From the NCBI GenBank assembly GCA_023419375.1, contig JAEZYD010000010.1:70348-134347 (forward strand): a DNA stretch of 64,000 nucleotides, given 5' to 3'. A program made the translations under genes and the position numbers. Positions 26,915 to 35,995 of the stretch are shown here, in pieces. This DNA comes from Pseudomonadota bacterium. GTDB taxonomy: Bacteria; Desulfobacterota; Desulfovibrionia; Desulfovibrionales; Desulfovibrionaceae. The notes beneath the pieces were generated by a model that did no database searches, had not been told where the DNA came from, and saw nothing but the letters and a program-made list of their open reading frames with translations. Position 1 is the stretch's first letter. Each line of letters starts with the position of its first letter.

Positions 26915-27328
26915 TCAGTCGTCCACTTCCATGTAGGTGGCGCTTTGCGCGGCTTTTTCAGACACTGTGACGCTGTAAAGCCGCACTTGCCGGGCCTGAG
27001 GATCGTCATGTGTTGCCAGCAGTTCTGCCATGCCCCGCCAGATGTGCCGGGCAAGGTTTTCTGACGAAGGGTTCATGACGTCAAAGGGCGGCGTCTCGTT
27101 GAGCAGGCGGTGGTCGAGCGCGTCAAGCACGGTTTTGAGGCCGCTCTTAAGCGTTTTGAAATCAAGCAGCATTTCAGTGTCCGGGGTCAGCCGCTGCCCC
27201 TGCACGGTCAGTTCCACCGCAAAATTGTGCCCGTGCATGCGTTCGCACTTGCCCTCGTAATGCCGCAAGGCATGACCAGCAGAAAAATCATCCCGCACGG
27301 TCAGCCGCCAGAAAGCGCCCTTTGTCAT
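26915..27328 (-). CDS. queD: 6-carboxy-5,6,7,8-tetrahydropterin synthase QueD
   Basis: A 137-residue T-fold enzyme that turns 7,8-dihydroneopterin triphosphate into 6-carboxytetrahydropterin for queuosine. Zinc ligands are in FSAGHAL (H ~19) and CERMHGHNFAVEL (H32 and H34). The nearby Cys of GKCERMHGH is the catalytic one, distinguishing QueD from PTPS-like enzymes, and the ALDHRLLNE segment is conserved. It begins at 27328 and shares an ATGA overlap with the small membrane-protein gene upstream, so translation is coupled. Confidence 0.9.
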   Translation of the reverse strand: MTKGAFWRLTVRDDFSAGHALRHYEGKCERMHGHNFAVELTVQGQRLTPDTEMLLDFKTLKSGLKTVLDALDHRLLNETPPFDVMNPSSENLARHIWRGMAELLATHDDPQARQVRLYSVTVSEKAAQSATYMEVDD

Positions 27329-27474
27329 GACAGTATCCAGTAGACCACGAAGGCCGAAATAATGACAACAATGATCGCCAGCATGATGCGGGCGTTCTGG
27401 TTCCATTCAAAGCCTGGATGTGGATCATCCAGATCAGGGTCGCCAGTGGAGGGCGGCGTGAAGAGGCTTTGCAT
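27325..27474 (-). CDS. 49-residue single-span membrane protein coupled to queD
   Basis: A short frame starting at ATG 27474 and ending in the TGA that overlaps the queD start (ATGA). The product has a Pro/Asp-rich soluble N-terminus (MQSLFTPPSTGDPDLDDPHP), then FEWNQNARIM and one strongly hydrophobic C-terminal helix (~residues 30-48), an arrangement like a tail-anchored protein. Codon use and the hydrophobic pattern look real, and the frame has a stop shortly upstream, so no longer start is possible. The ribosome site is weak. No known family is recognised, and a link to queuosine is only positional. Confidence 0.6.
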   Translation of the reverse strand: MQSLFTPPSTGDPDLDDPHPGFEWNQNARIMLAIIVVIISAFVVYWILS

Positions 27475-27647
27475 CCAGGAAAAGAAAGACATGAATTTCC
27501 AGTTTGTTACGGGTTATTGATCGTGCTTGCCCTTAAGCATAACAATTGCGCCGGATAAGTCAAAATGCGCGTCAGGGCCGTGGTTTCAGGCAGGCCGCAT
27601 CCCCCCGTGCAGTTGACGAAGCCGCGCAGCCCTGAAACACTTTGGGC

Positions 27648-28706
27648 ATGAAGTGGCGCACCGTACAGATAACCACCGCATCGGGGCAGGCAAACGCTGT
27701 TGCTCCGGAGATCATTGCGGCCAGCCGGGCAACGGATATTCCGGCTTTTTACGCGCCCTGGTTTATCAACAGGCTGCGCGCCGGATACGCCCGCTGGATC
27801 AATCCCTTCAACGGGCGGCCCCAGTTTGTGTCCTTTGCCAACACGCGGGCTGTTGTGTTCTGGAGCAAAAATCCGCAGCCTTTGTTGCCCTTGCTGCCGG
27901 AGTTGGAGGCGCGGGACCTTGCCTGGTACCTGGAATTTACGCTCAACGACTATGAGGCTGAAGGCTGGGAACCCAATTTGCCGCCGATTGCCCAACGCAT
28001 CGACACCTTCCGCCGTTTTGCGGACGCCGCAGGGCCGGAACGGGTGGTGTGGCGCTTTGACCCCCTGATGCTGGCCGGGCAACTGGCGCAAAATCCTGAC
28101 GGTTGCCATGTGTTGCTGGACAAAATGGCCCGCATCGGCAGGGCCCTGAAAGGCTGTACACGCAAGCTGGTGTTCAGCTTTGCCGACATTGCAGACTACC
28201 GCAAGGTGCGGGAAAATCTGCGCCGGGCGGGCCTTGCCTGGCGTGATTTTGCGCAGGCGGAGATGCAGACCGTGGCCGCAGGGGTGGCCGCTCTTGCTGC
28301 GGAAATGGGGGCGGAACCCTGCACCTGCGGCGAAAGGGGCGACCTCTCGGCATGGGGCATCAGCCATAACCGTTGCACCGACCCGGAACTTATCCTCAAG
28401 CTCACCAACAGGCACCCGGACATGCTGCGCCTTTTTGGCATTGCGCCGCAGCGGCAACTGGGCCTGCCTCTGGAAATGCCCTCTGGCGCGAACCTTGCCA
28501 GCACGCCGCATGAGTATCCGCGCGACCCCGGCCAGCGTGCCGTGTGCCTGTGCGTACCATGCAAGGATGTGGGCCAGTACGATACCTGCCCCCACGGCTG
28601 CGTGTATTGCTACGCCAATACCTCGCCCGCCGTGGCGGCCCGGAATTTCCGGCGGCATGACCCGGAGGGGGAGAGCATTTTTGCAGAACCGGAGCGGCCC
28701 GCCTGA
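27648..28706 (+). CDS. DUF1848 family protein with C-terminal cysteine cluster
   Basis: A 352-residue protein. The SRATDIPAFYAPWFINRLRAGY opening, FWSKNPQPLL, VVWRFDP and RKLVFSFADI segments are characteristic of the DUF1848 family. The C-terminus has CKDVGQYDTCPHGCVYCYAN, a cysteine array ending in CPHGCVYC that looks like a CX3CX2C radical-SAM-type cluster site placed at the C-terminal end. The function of the family is unknown. The ATG at 27648 is chosen; a TTG two codons upstream is also possible. It is monocistronic and convergent with the radical SAM gene. Confidence 0.8.
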   Translation: MKWRTVQITTASGQANAVAPEIIAASRATDIPAFYAPWFINRLRAGYARWINPFNGRPQFVSFANTRAVVFWSKNPQPLLPLLPELEARDLAWYLEFTLNDYEAEGWEPNLPPIAQRIDTFRRFADAAGPERVVWRFDPLMLAGQLAQNPDGCHVLLDKMARIGRALKGCTRKLVFSFADIADYRKVRENLRRAGLAWRDFAQAEMQTVAAGVAALAAEMGAEPCTCGERGDLSAWGISHNRCTDPELILKLTNRHPDMLRLFGIAPQRQLGLPLEMPSGANLASTPHEYPRDPGQRAVCLCVPCKDVGQYDTCPHGCVYCYANTSPAVAARNFRRHDPEGESIFAEPERPA

Positions 28707-28774
28707 CATCCTGCCCGACATTGGGCCTGATTCATCTGCCGGATTTTGCGCGGGCACAGAGCCTGAGCAGGCGA

Positions 28775-29722
28775 CTAAAAGAATTTGCTGCGGGCGCTGT
28801 CAATGCGTTCACGCAGTGGTGCATCCACAAAAAACAGCTCGCACGCAAGAGCCAGTTCCTGCGCCCGGTGCATAAAATACGCGGCAGCAGCAATGGAATG
28901 CTCACTGACCGCGCCAGCATTTACTTCCAGAAAATTGAAGGACAACTGTACCTTCACGGCCCCGAGGCCGCGGCAGATCTGAAAAAATTGCTCCACGTCG
29001 GCGATCTTGTTGTTTTCTTCAAAAATTATGTACTTGATATCAATTTGTTCTGGCGTGACTGCCGCAGCAAAATACTTTTCCATCGAAGCCATCACGTCAT
29101 TCCACCAGTCGCCGCCCTTTACACGAGCGTAGGCTGCGGCATTGCCCGAATCAAGACTGATGTTGATTCTGCCGCCGCCGCTGGAAAGCAGTTCGTCAAT
29201 CCAGGCAGAATGCCGCAGCGCATTGGTATGCACGTACTGAAAGTAGCCGTGCTCGCGCAGCCAGCGCCCTGTGGCTTCAAAATCGGGCAACAGGGTGGAT
29301 TCTCCCCCGCCCCAGCTTATGGCGCAGTTTTTTTCCAGCGCGCCCTGCTCATGCAGGCTTTGTATGGCAGGAAGAATGGCAATGGGGCGCGGGTGCTGCC
29401 CCGGCTTCCACAGATCGCAGTAAACGCAGCGGCAGTTGCAGATGTGCCTGTGGTGATTCAGGGAAAGAACGGCAAATCGCAGCTCGGGCACACAGACGGA
29501 ATGCGAAAGGGGAACAAGATCAGGGCAGCCTGCGCATACCTGGGGATTCTGTTTCTGTATTTCCTGGGCAACATTGGCGATATGGCGGATATATGCCTCC
29601 ATATCCACCGCGCCGCCTGCAAAAGAAAAACTCGGCACCGTGATACTGTGCGTATTGCAGCAGGGCTGCAAGGCCCTTTCTTCAAACACAAGTTCCCGAA
29701 CAAGCTTGGAGCAGAATAACAC
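28775..29722 (-). CDS. Radical SAM protein with N-terminal cysteine motifs (GTG start)
   Basis: A 315-residue enzyme. C95-x3-C99-x2-C102 (CNCRCVYC) binds the catalytic [4Fe-4S] cluster and SAM. SWGGGEST is the following GGE-type motif, and INISLDSGNAAAYARVKG the SAM-pocket strand. The first 70 residues contain C4, C21/C22, C63 and C66 (CAGC), which could hold an extra cluster or zinc. No SPASM tail is present. GTG 29722 is preceded by AAGGAGG. It follows the metallophosphoesterase gene by 53 bases on the same strand. The substrate is unknown. Confidence 0.83.
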   Translation of the reverse strand: MLFCSKLVRELVFEERALQPCCNTHSITVPSFSFAGGAVDMEAYIRHIANVAQEIQKQNPQVCAGCPDLVPLSHSVCVPELRFAVLSLNHHRHICNCRCVYCDLWKPGQHPRPIAILPAIQSLHEQGALEKNCAISWGGGESTLLPDFEATGRWLREHGYFQYVHTNALRHSAWIDELLSSGGGRINISLDSGNAAAYARVKGGDWWNDVMASMEKYFAAAVTPEQIDIKYIIFEENNKIADVEQFFQICRGLGAVKVQLSFNFLEVNAGAVSEHSIAAAAYFMHRAQELALACELFFVDAPLRERIDSARSKFF

Positions 29723-29775
29723 GCGGCCTCCTTCCGGAACATGGTGCCCGTGGCGTCGATCATCCCGTGCGATAG

Positions 29776-30939
29776 CTATGGAGCGGCATTGTCCGCGGAA
29801 ACAAAATGCACCGTAACCAGCAAGACCTCAGCGCGGCCTGTGGTGCGCAGGGGCGGCCCCCATGTGCCTGTGCCTGCGCTGACGATAGAGTGGAAGTCGC
29901 CCTTTGTCAGCAGCCCAAGCGGGTTTTCGTATCGCAGCTCCGTCACAAAGTTAAAGGGCCAGAGCTGCCCGTTGTGCGTGTGCCCTGACAGCATGAGCGC
30001 AGCGCCTGCATTGCGGGCTTCGTCAAGGGCGGCTGGCTGGTGATCCATAACCACGAGGGGCAGGCTGCGGTACTGCTCGGGCAGGTCGGTCAGAATCTCC
30101 TCCATGCTGCCCCGCTGGATGCCCGTAAAACCGGGCTTGCTCAGATCGTCCCTGCCAGCGAGCACAAAACTGTTGTCCACCACGGCCCACTGGTCGCGCA
30201 GCACATGCATGCCCACAGCGCGCAGAAAATCCAGACTTTTGTCGATGGAGCCAGAGATATATTCGTGGTTGCCCGGCACAGCCCAATGCCCAAGGCGCGG
30301 CTGGGCCACGGCCAGGGCCGCGGCGGTGGCTTCCGCATCCAGCTTTATATGGTCGTCAATGATGTCGCCAATATAGAGGATTGCGTCCGGTTGCTCCGGG
30401 GCCAGCAGCTCTACGGCTCTGCCCAGCCGCCCTGCGGTGAGGAGGCGGCCCAGATGCATGTCGGTAATAACGCCCAGTTTGAGTGGCTTGTCGGCGTATG
30501 CAGCCGGTACAGGCCCTTGCGTGCGCACCGTGATGTCGTAGTGCCGCAGTGCGGGAAAGGCCGCGTTGAACCAGCTGCCCACCCCCAGCAGCAGGGGCAG
30601 ACCCATGACCAGCAGCACAGCGCCCCAGCGCGGTGCTGCTGGCGGCAGCGCGCCAAACAAACGTGCGCCAAGGCCCCAGATGTCTGCAAGCAGCACAAGC
30701 GCAAAGGTATAGAAGGCCACGCCCATCCAGAATGCCCCGGCCCGCAGCAGCCACACGTGGGCAAGGGTATCGCCATGCCCCTTGTAGAGCAGGGGAAAGG
30801 CCGCGCCCAGAGCGAGCACAAGGATGCAGAGCGCGATGCGCAGCCAGCCTGTGCCGGAAAGCGCGCGCCACAGCCACCAGGATATCCAGCCGTTGATAAT
30901 GGCCAGGCCGATGCCTGTTACCAGGAAAAATCGGAACAT
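29776..30939 (-). CDS. Membrane-anchored metallophosphoesterase
   Basis: A 387-residue protein with four or five N-terminal membrane helices (~1-130) and a calcineurin-like phosphoesterase domain (~150-380). The metal ligands are seen in order: DMHLG, GDIIDD, GNHEY, MDHQPA and SGHTHNGQ. The layout is that of YkuE/YaeI-type enzymes, some of which act on lipid phosphates, but the substrate cannot be assigned. It starts 6 bases after the dnaE stop, so it is probably cotranscribed with dnaE. Confidence 0.87.
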   Translation of the reverse strand: MFRFFLVTGIGLAIINGWISWWLWRALSGTGWLRIALCILVLALGAAFPLLYKGHGDTLAHVWLLRAGAFWMGVAFYTFALVLLADIWGLGARLFGALPPAAPRWGAVLLVMGLPLLLGVGSWFNAAFPALRHYDITVRTQGPVPAAYADKPLKLGVITDMHLGRLLTAGRLGRAVELLAPEQPDAILYIGDIIDDHIKLDAEATAAALAVAQPRLGHWAVPGNHEYISGSIDKSLDFLRAVGMHVLRDQWAVVDNSFVLAGRDDLSKPGFTGIQRGSMEEILTDLPEQYRSLPLVVMDHQPAALDEARNAGAALMLSGHTHNGQLWPFNFVTELRYENPLGLLTKGDFHSIVSAGTGTWGPPLRTTGRAEVLLVTVHFVSADNAAP

Positions 30940-30945
30940 ATGGTT

Positions 30946-33900
30946 TTATGAAGCCCAGGCGGCAAGAGCTTTATCCAGATCCGGCCCGGGGCGTACTTTC
31001 AGAGTGTTGTCGAGGTGCAGAATGCACACGTGCCCATCAAGAAAAATCTGGGCATGCGCTTCCACCGGGCCGGGGAATTTTTCCAGAAGGTTGCGCAGGG
31101 CCAGCATGTCTTCGCGCCCAAGGCGGTGCTGCGGTATCTGCACGCATATGGGGGTGTCGCTCTGGCCGCATGCTTCGGCCAGCGAGCGGGCGGTCTGGCC
31201 CAGCAGCTTGATTTCGCGCGGGCCTTCGTCTGCTTCTTCATCCATATCGCCGTTGTCGCCGTTGTCTGCCTGGCTGTCGAGCCGCGCGACCAGGCAGATG
31301 GGTTGCTCTGAGCGTAAAAGGTCGCGGCATTCGGCGTAAGGGCGCGGAAAAAACGTCACTTCGGCGTGGCCGGTGAGGTCTTCAATCCCCACAAAGGCCA
31401 TGCGCTCGCCCTTGGATTTTGTCAGTACTTCCTTCACGCTGACCACCAGTGCCGCGCAGCGGATTTCCGCACCGGGGAACAGTTCGCGCGCGTCTTCCAG
31501 CGTGGTGAGCCCCAGGCGGCGGATCTCGCGCGAAAATGGTTGCAGCGGGTGGCTGGTCAAAAAGAAGCCCAGGGCTTCCTTTTCTGCCCGCAGTTTGTCG
31601 TCGTCTGCCATTTCGGGCAGCGAGGCTTCGGGGCAGTCAAGGCCTATGCCGGGTTGGGGCGCGCTTTCCACCACCGGAGCCATGGAGAGCAGCGAAACCT
31701 GATTGGACGTTTTGTCCTTGGCCTTTTTTTGCGCGCGGGCAACCACAATTTCAATGGCCGCCAGCATGGCGGCGCGGGGTACGCCAAAGCAGTCGCAGGC
31801 ACCGCCCTTGACGAGCGATTCAAGCACGCGCTTGGTGACCTTGCGCAGGTTTACCCGGCAGCACATGTCGAACAGCGAGGCAAATTCGCCGCCTTCGGCT
31901 CTGGCTTCCACAATTTCACGTATGGCTTCATCGCCCACGTTCTTGATGCCGCCAAGGCCAAAGACCACCTGACCACCGTGGGCCGTAAATTCGCGCTGGC
32001 TCTGGTTTACCGAGGCCTGCACCACATTGATGTCCATGTCCTTGCAGCACGAGACATACTTGAGCAGCTTGTCCTGATTGCCCATTTCAGAGGTGAGCAG
32101 GGCGGCCATGAACTCGACCTTGTAGTGAACCTTGAGAAAGGCCGTGTAGTACGAAATAAGGGCGTAGGCAGCGGAGTGCGACTTGTTGAAGCCGTATTCG
32201 GCGAACTTTTCCATCAAGTCGAAAATTTCGTTGGCCTTGTCCTTGTCGATGTTGTTCTTTTCCGCGCCGGTAACAAAGTTGACGCGTTCCTTGGCCATGG
32301 CCTCGGCTTTCTTTTTGCCCATGGCGCGGCGCAGCAGGTCGGCCCCGCCAAGCGTATAGCTGGCGATGATCTGGGCGATCTGCATGACCTGTTCCTGATA
32401 GACGATAACGCCGTAGGTATCGCGCAGGCATTCTGTAAGCGACTGGTGCGGATACACAACGGGCACCTGCCCGTGCTTGCGCTTGATGAATTCGTCCACC
32501 ATGCCCGAACCGAGCGGGCCGGGGCGGTAGAGGGCCAGCATGGCGATGACGTCTTCAAAGCACGAGGGCTTGAGCATGCGCAGATACTGCCGCATGCCCG
32601 AACTTTCCACCTGAAACACGCCGTCCGTGTCGCCACGGGCGTAAAGTTCGTAGGTTTCTGTATCCGTAAGCGGCAGATTGTCGAGATCCGGCGGTTCATG
32701 GCCCTGAAGGGTGATGTTGTCCAGAGTGTCCTGAATCAGGGTCATGGTTTTCAGGCCAAGAAAGTCGAACTTCACAAGCCCGGCTTTTTCCGTCATGGGG
32801 CCGTCAAACTGGGTCACAAGTTCGCCGCGTTTGCCCTGATAGAGGGGGAGGTATTCCTCCATGGGCTTGTCTGAGACCACAAGCCCGGCGGCATGGGTGG
32901 AGGCGTGGCGGGCCAGGCCTTCAAGGCGGCGGGCCGTGTCCAGCAGGTGTTTGACCTTGGGGTCGGAGTGGTAAATGTTTTCCAGCTCCGGCTCTGCCTC
33001 CAGCGCCTTCTTGATGGTCATCTTGAGGTCGGCGGGCACTAGTTTGGCGATGCGGTCAGTTTCCGCAAAGCTCATGCCCAGGGCGCGGCCCACGTCGCGC
33101 ACAACGCCCTTGGCCTTCATGGTGCCGAAGGTGGTGATCTGCGCCACCGAGCCTTCGCCGTAGGTTTCCACCATGTGCTTGATGACCTCGACGCGGCGGC
33201 GTTCGCAAAAGTCCACGTCGATATCGGGCAGGGAGACGCGTTCGTTGTTCAGAAAGCGTTCAAACAGCAGATTGTAGGGGATGGGGTCAAGGTTGGTGAT
33301 GCGCAAAGCCCACGCCACCAGCGAACCGGCGGCGGAACCGCGCCCCGGCCCCACGGGAACATTGTGGTTTTTTGCCCAGTTGATGAATTCCTGCACGATG
33401 AGGAAGTAACCGGGAAAACCCATTTCAAGGATAACGCGCAGTTCGTACTGCAAGCGGTCGCGGTAGAGCTGTGCGTCAAGTGTTTCCCTGTCCGGGTGTT
33501 TTTCCAGCCGTTTTTCCAGCCCTTCTTCTGCCAGCCTGCGGAATTCGGAATCAAGGCTGGCCCCTTCCGGCAGGTTGTAGACAGGGAAATAATGGTGGCC
33601 AAAGTCCAGCTCCACATTGCACTGTTCGGCAATGCGCATGGTGTTGGCCAGGGCTTCGGGCACGTGGGCAAAGGGCTTTTCCATCTCTTCGATGGATTTG
33701 TAGTACAGCTCATGGGTGCCAAAGCGCATGCGCTTGGGGTCGTCCATGGTGGTCTGCGTCTGAATGCAGAGCAGCACTTCGTGGGCTTCGGCATCGTCAG
33801 CGGTGAGATAATGGCAGTCGTTGGTGGCAACCAGCGGCACGCCCGTGGTTTCCGCCAGTTCCAGCAGGGCGTTGTTGGCCTTGGTCTGCTCGGGCAGGCC

Positions 33901-34434
33901 GTTGGACTGCAACTCAAGATAAAATCGGTCGGGGTAGATATCGGCGTATTCCCGCGTGAGGCTCAGGGCCTTGTCCATGTCGTCCGCAAGAATGGCGCGG
34001 GGGATTTCGCCCGCAATGCAGGCCGAAAGGCAGACAAGCCCTTCGGAATACTTGCGCAACAGAGGTTTATCCACGCGGGGCTTGTAATAAAAACCCTCAA
34101 GGTAGCCCTGCGTGACCAGCTTGACCAGATTGTGGTAGCCCGTGCTGTTCTGGGCCAGTAAGATCAGGTGGTTGCGGCGGCGCGCCAGGGGCGAATCCGT
34201 GCTTTTATCCTTGTGGTCGTGGCAGACGTAAACCTCGCAGCCAAAGATGGGTTTGACGCCGTAATCCTTGCAGCCCTGATAAAAATAGGCCGCGCCAAAG
34301 AGGTTGCCGTGGTCGGTGATGGCGCAGGCAGGCATGCCGAAATCCTTGGCGCGGGCGCACAGATCCTTGATGCGGATGGCGCCGTCAAGCAGGCTGTATT
34401 CGGTATGGCAATGAAGATGGACAAAATCTGACAT
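30946..34434 (-). CDS. dnaE: DNA polymerase III alpha subunit DnaE
   Basis: A 1162-residue replicative polymerase. The N-terminal PHP domain begins VHLHCHTEYSLLDGAIRIKDL. The catalytic palm carries PDIDVDFCERRR (two acidic residues), with the third acid further on. GRGSAAGSLVAW, the finger and beta-binding regions, a helix-hairpin-helix and a C-terminal OB-fold (~residues 960-1050) follow. Length and order match DnaE1 of proteobacteria. The start at 34434 has GGAG five bases upstream; the longer frame to 34500 adds unrelated residues. The metallophosphoesterase gene follows after 6 bases. Confidence 0.96.
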   Translation of the reverse strand: MSDFVHLHCHTEYSLLDGAIRIKDLCARAKDFGMPACAITDHGNLFGAAYFYQGCKDYGVKPIFGCEVYVCHDHKDKSTDSPLARRRNHLILLAQNSTGYHNLVKLVTQGYLEGFYYKPRVDKPLLRKYSEGLVCLSACIAGEIPRAILADDMDKALSLTREYADIYPDRFYLELQSNGLPEQTKANNALLELAETTGVPLVATNDCHYLTADDAEAHEVLLCIQTQTTMDDPKRMRFGTHELYYKSIEEMEKPFAHVPEALANTMRIAEQCNVELDFGHHYFPVYNLPEGASLDSEFRRLAEEGLEKRLEKHPDRETLDAQLYRDRLQYELRVILEMGFPGYFLIVQEFINWAKNHNVPVGPGRGSAAGSLVAWALRITNLDPIPYNLLFERFLNNERVSLPDIDVDFCERRRVEVIKHMVETYGEGSVAQITTFGTMKAKGVVRDVGRALGMSFAETDRIAKLVPADLKMTIKKALEAEPELENIYHSDPKVKHLLDTARRLEGLARHASTHAAGLVVSDKPMEEYLPLYQGKRGELVTQFDGPMTEKAGLVKFDFLGLKTMTLIQDTLDNITLQGHEPPDLDNLPLTDTETYELYARGDTDGVFQVESSGMRQYLRMLKPSCFEDVIAMLALYRPGPLGSGMVDEFIKRKHGQVPVVYPHQSLTECLRDTYGVIVYQEQVMQIAQIIASYTLGGADLLRRAMGKKKAEAMAKERVNFVTGAEKNNIDKDKANEIFDLMEKFAEYGFNKSHSAAYALISYYTAFLKVHYKVEFMAALLTSEMGNQDKLLKYVSCCKDMDINVVQASVNQSQREFTAHGGQVVFGLGGIKNVGDEAIREIVEARAEGGEFASLFDMCCRVNLRKVTKRVLESLVKGGACDCFGVPRAAMLAAIEIVVARAQKKAKDKTSNQVSLLSMAPVVESAPQPGIGLDCPEASLPEMADDDKLRAEKEALGFFLTSHPLQPFSREIRRLGLTTLEDARELFPGAEIRCAALVVSVKEVLTKSKGERMAFVGIEDLTGHAEVTFFPRPYAECRDLLRSEQPICLVARLDSQADNGDNGDMDEEADEGPREIKLLGQTARSLAEACGQSDTPICVQIPQHRLGREDMLALRNLLEKFPGPVEAHAQIFLDGHVCILHLDNTLKVRPGPDLDKALAAWAS

Positions 34435-34627
34435 GAAAACTCCAGAAGCGGAAAAGGCGGGCGTTACCGGCGCAAATGCCTGACAGGCGAGCGCCTGCAC
34501 AGGGTGCGGCAGCGCCAGAGCAGCTTATAGCACAGGCCGGGTGGACCTTCAAGGCAGGGCCATGCGGCCAGAAATGCGGGCCTGGCTGCGCTGGGTCGCG
34601 AGGGGCCGCGCGGGGAGGTTCAAGACC

Positions 34628-35137
34628 TCAGGCGCGTTGTAAATGCAGCAGGGCCGCAGCACCGGCAAAAATGGGGCGGCGCTCGTGCACCAGCGCATTG
34701 CATTGGTGCACAAGCCCCTGAATGCCGCCCCTTTGAATAAAACTTGCTTGAGGTGCCCCTTCTGCCGCTGCTGTTTTGCGTGCTTTTGTCAGTGCCATGA
34801 GGCCGCGCGCCGCCAGCGTTGCGGGCAGCTCGAGGTTGCGTTCCGCCAGCTTGAAATCAGCCACCAGGACCAGTTGGGCGCTCTCAAGCGCGAGCCGCAG
34901 CAGGGCCTCTGCCTGTGCCGCAGGCAGATAAAACAGTGCAAACGCCATGCGCACATATGTCAGGGGCGCATGGCTGGCGCTTCGCAATGTCTGCACGTCA
35001 GGATTGAGCGGGGCGTGCGCGCAGGCATCCGGCCACGGCACCCGCCGCGCCAGCGCCGCCTGCGGAAAAAGTGCAGGGCAGGCAGGCAAAGTATCCAGGC
35101 TGGCTGCGGCAGGGGCTGACTCGGGGGCTGGCGTCAC
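34628..35137 (-). CDS. Hypothetical protein coupled to the HD-domain gene
   Basis: A 169-residue Ala- and Leu-rich protein that I do not recognise with confidence. The middle segment (ALESAQLVLVADFKLAERNL) reads like the C-terminal strands of a small SAM-dependent methyltransferase, but no SAM-binding GxGxG motif is present, so it could be a truncated or diverged member. Its ATG overlaps the stop codon of the HD-domain gene by four bases (ATGA), which supports it being translated. A 193-bp gap separates it from dnaE. Confidence 0.55.
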   Translation of the reverse strand: MTPAPESAPAAASLDTLPACPALFPQAALARRVPWPDACAHAPLNPDVQTLRSASHAPLTYVRMAFALFYLPAAQAEALLRLALESAQLVLVADFKLAERNLELPATLAARGLMALTKARKTAAAEGAPQASFIQRGGIQGLVHQCNALVHERRPIFAGAAALLHLQRA

Positions 35138-35928
35138 TGCGCGTTCTCCAGAATATGCAGCAGATAGTCGCGGGCTTCGGCCTGTGGAACCGTGTCCGGC
35201 ATGCCGCGCAGCAAGTTTTGCGCATGCCCGTCCTCAAGAAATTTGCGGCGGCTCGAAGCAAAGTGCAGATCAAAAAACCATGTTCCCAGCAGCAGACGAA
35301 AATCATTGACGCAACGCAGGTCGGCATAGGCCGCCACGCGGTTTTCGCGCACAGCCTTGAGAATCGCCTCGCTGGCGATGGTGGGGTCGTCCGGCTGTTG
35401 CAGCACCACTGTGGGATTATACGGGGCCGGGCCGCTCAGGTGCTCGTCCATGACCCGCAGAATGTCCAGCTTGTCCGAATCGCGCACCACATTGGTGACC
35501 AGAGCGATATCCGCCGGCGTCCCATTGGGCAGGGCAAAACGGTTGTGCATGCCCACAGCCGCCATGACCAGCTTGCGCATTTGCGGTGTCTCGCCGACAA
35601 GGCGGCGCTCGGCCTTGAGAATCCGCACGCCCATCTGCCCGTGATTGCACGATTCCCTGTCTCTGAACGTGTGGTAGCGCAAATACTGCTCAAAGCGGGC
35701 CACGTCATGATACAGCGCTGCCAGCAGGCAGGCCCGCGCAGTCTGCGGGTCAAAGCCTTCGCCTTCCACGGTATGCCGGGCATTTTCGAGCACTTCAAGG
35801 GAGTGCCGAAGTTTGAGATCCATGGGCGAGGCATCGCCCTGTTCCAGTGCCCTTTTGGCGGCGGCATATGAAGTAAACCACGCCAGATGCAAGGATATGT
35901 CGGCAGATATTGCGGCAGTGCAGTTCAT
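35134..35928 (-). CDS. HD-domain phosphohydrolase
   Basis: A 264-residue metal-dependent phosphohydrolase. The HD signature is present: His in LRHSLEVLENA (~residue 42), the His-Asp pair in AALYHDVARFEQ (~75), and the distal Asp in VVRDSDKLDILRV (~150). HD enzymes usually cleave nucleotides or phosphodiesters; the substrate is unknown. No strong ribosome site is seen before the ATG at 35928, and an internal ATG at 35821 would cut off the conserved N-terminal segment. It forms a coupled pair with the downstream hypothetical gene. Confidence 0.8.
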   Translation of the reverse strand: MNCTAAISADISLHLAWFTSYAAAKRALEQGDASPMDLKLRHSLEVLENARHTVEGEGFDPQTARACLLAALYHDVARFEQYLRYHTFRDRESCNHGQMGVRILKAERRLVGETPQMRKLVMAAVGMHNRFALPNGTPADIALVTNVVRDSDKLDILRVMDEHLSGPAPYNPTVVLQQPDDPTIASEAILKAVRENRVAAYADLRCVNDFRLLLGTWFFDLHFASSRRKFLEDGHAQNLLRGMPDTVPQAEARDYLLHILENAQ

Positions 35929-35995
35929 GGAAAATCAAATACGCTCTGCTCGTGCGCAATGCAAATGGCCTGGCCGGGGCAAGGTCGCTGTGGGG

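Noticed and set aside
31366..32874. A 502-codon open frame antisense to dnaE
   Set aside because: Product has no recognisable fold and lies wholly inside dnaE.
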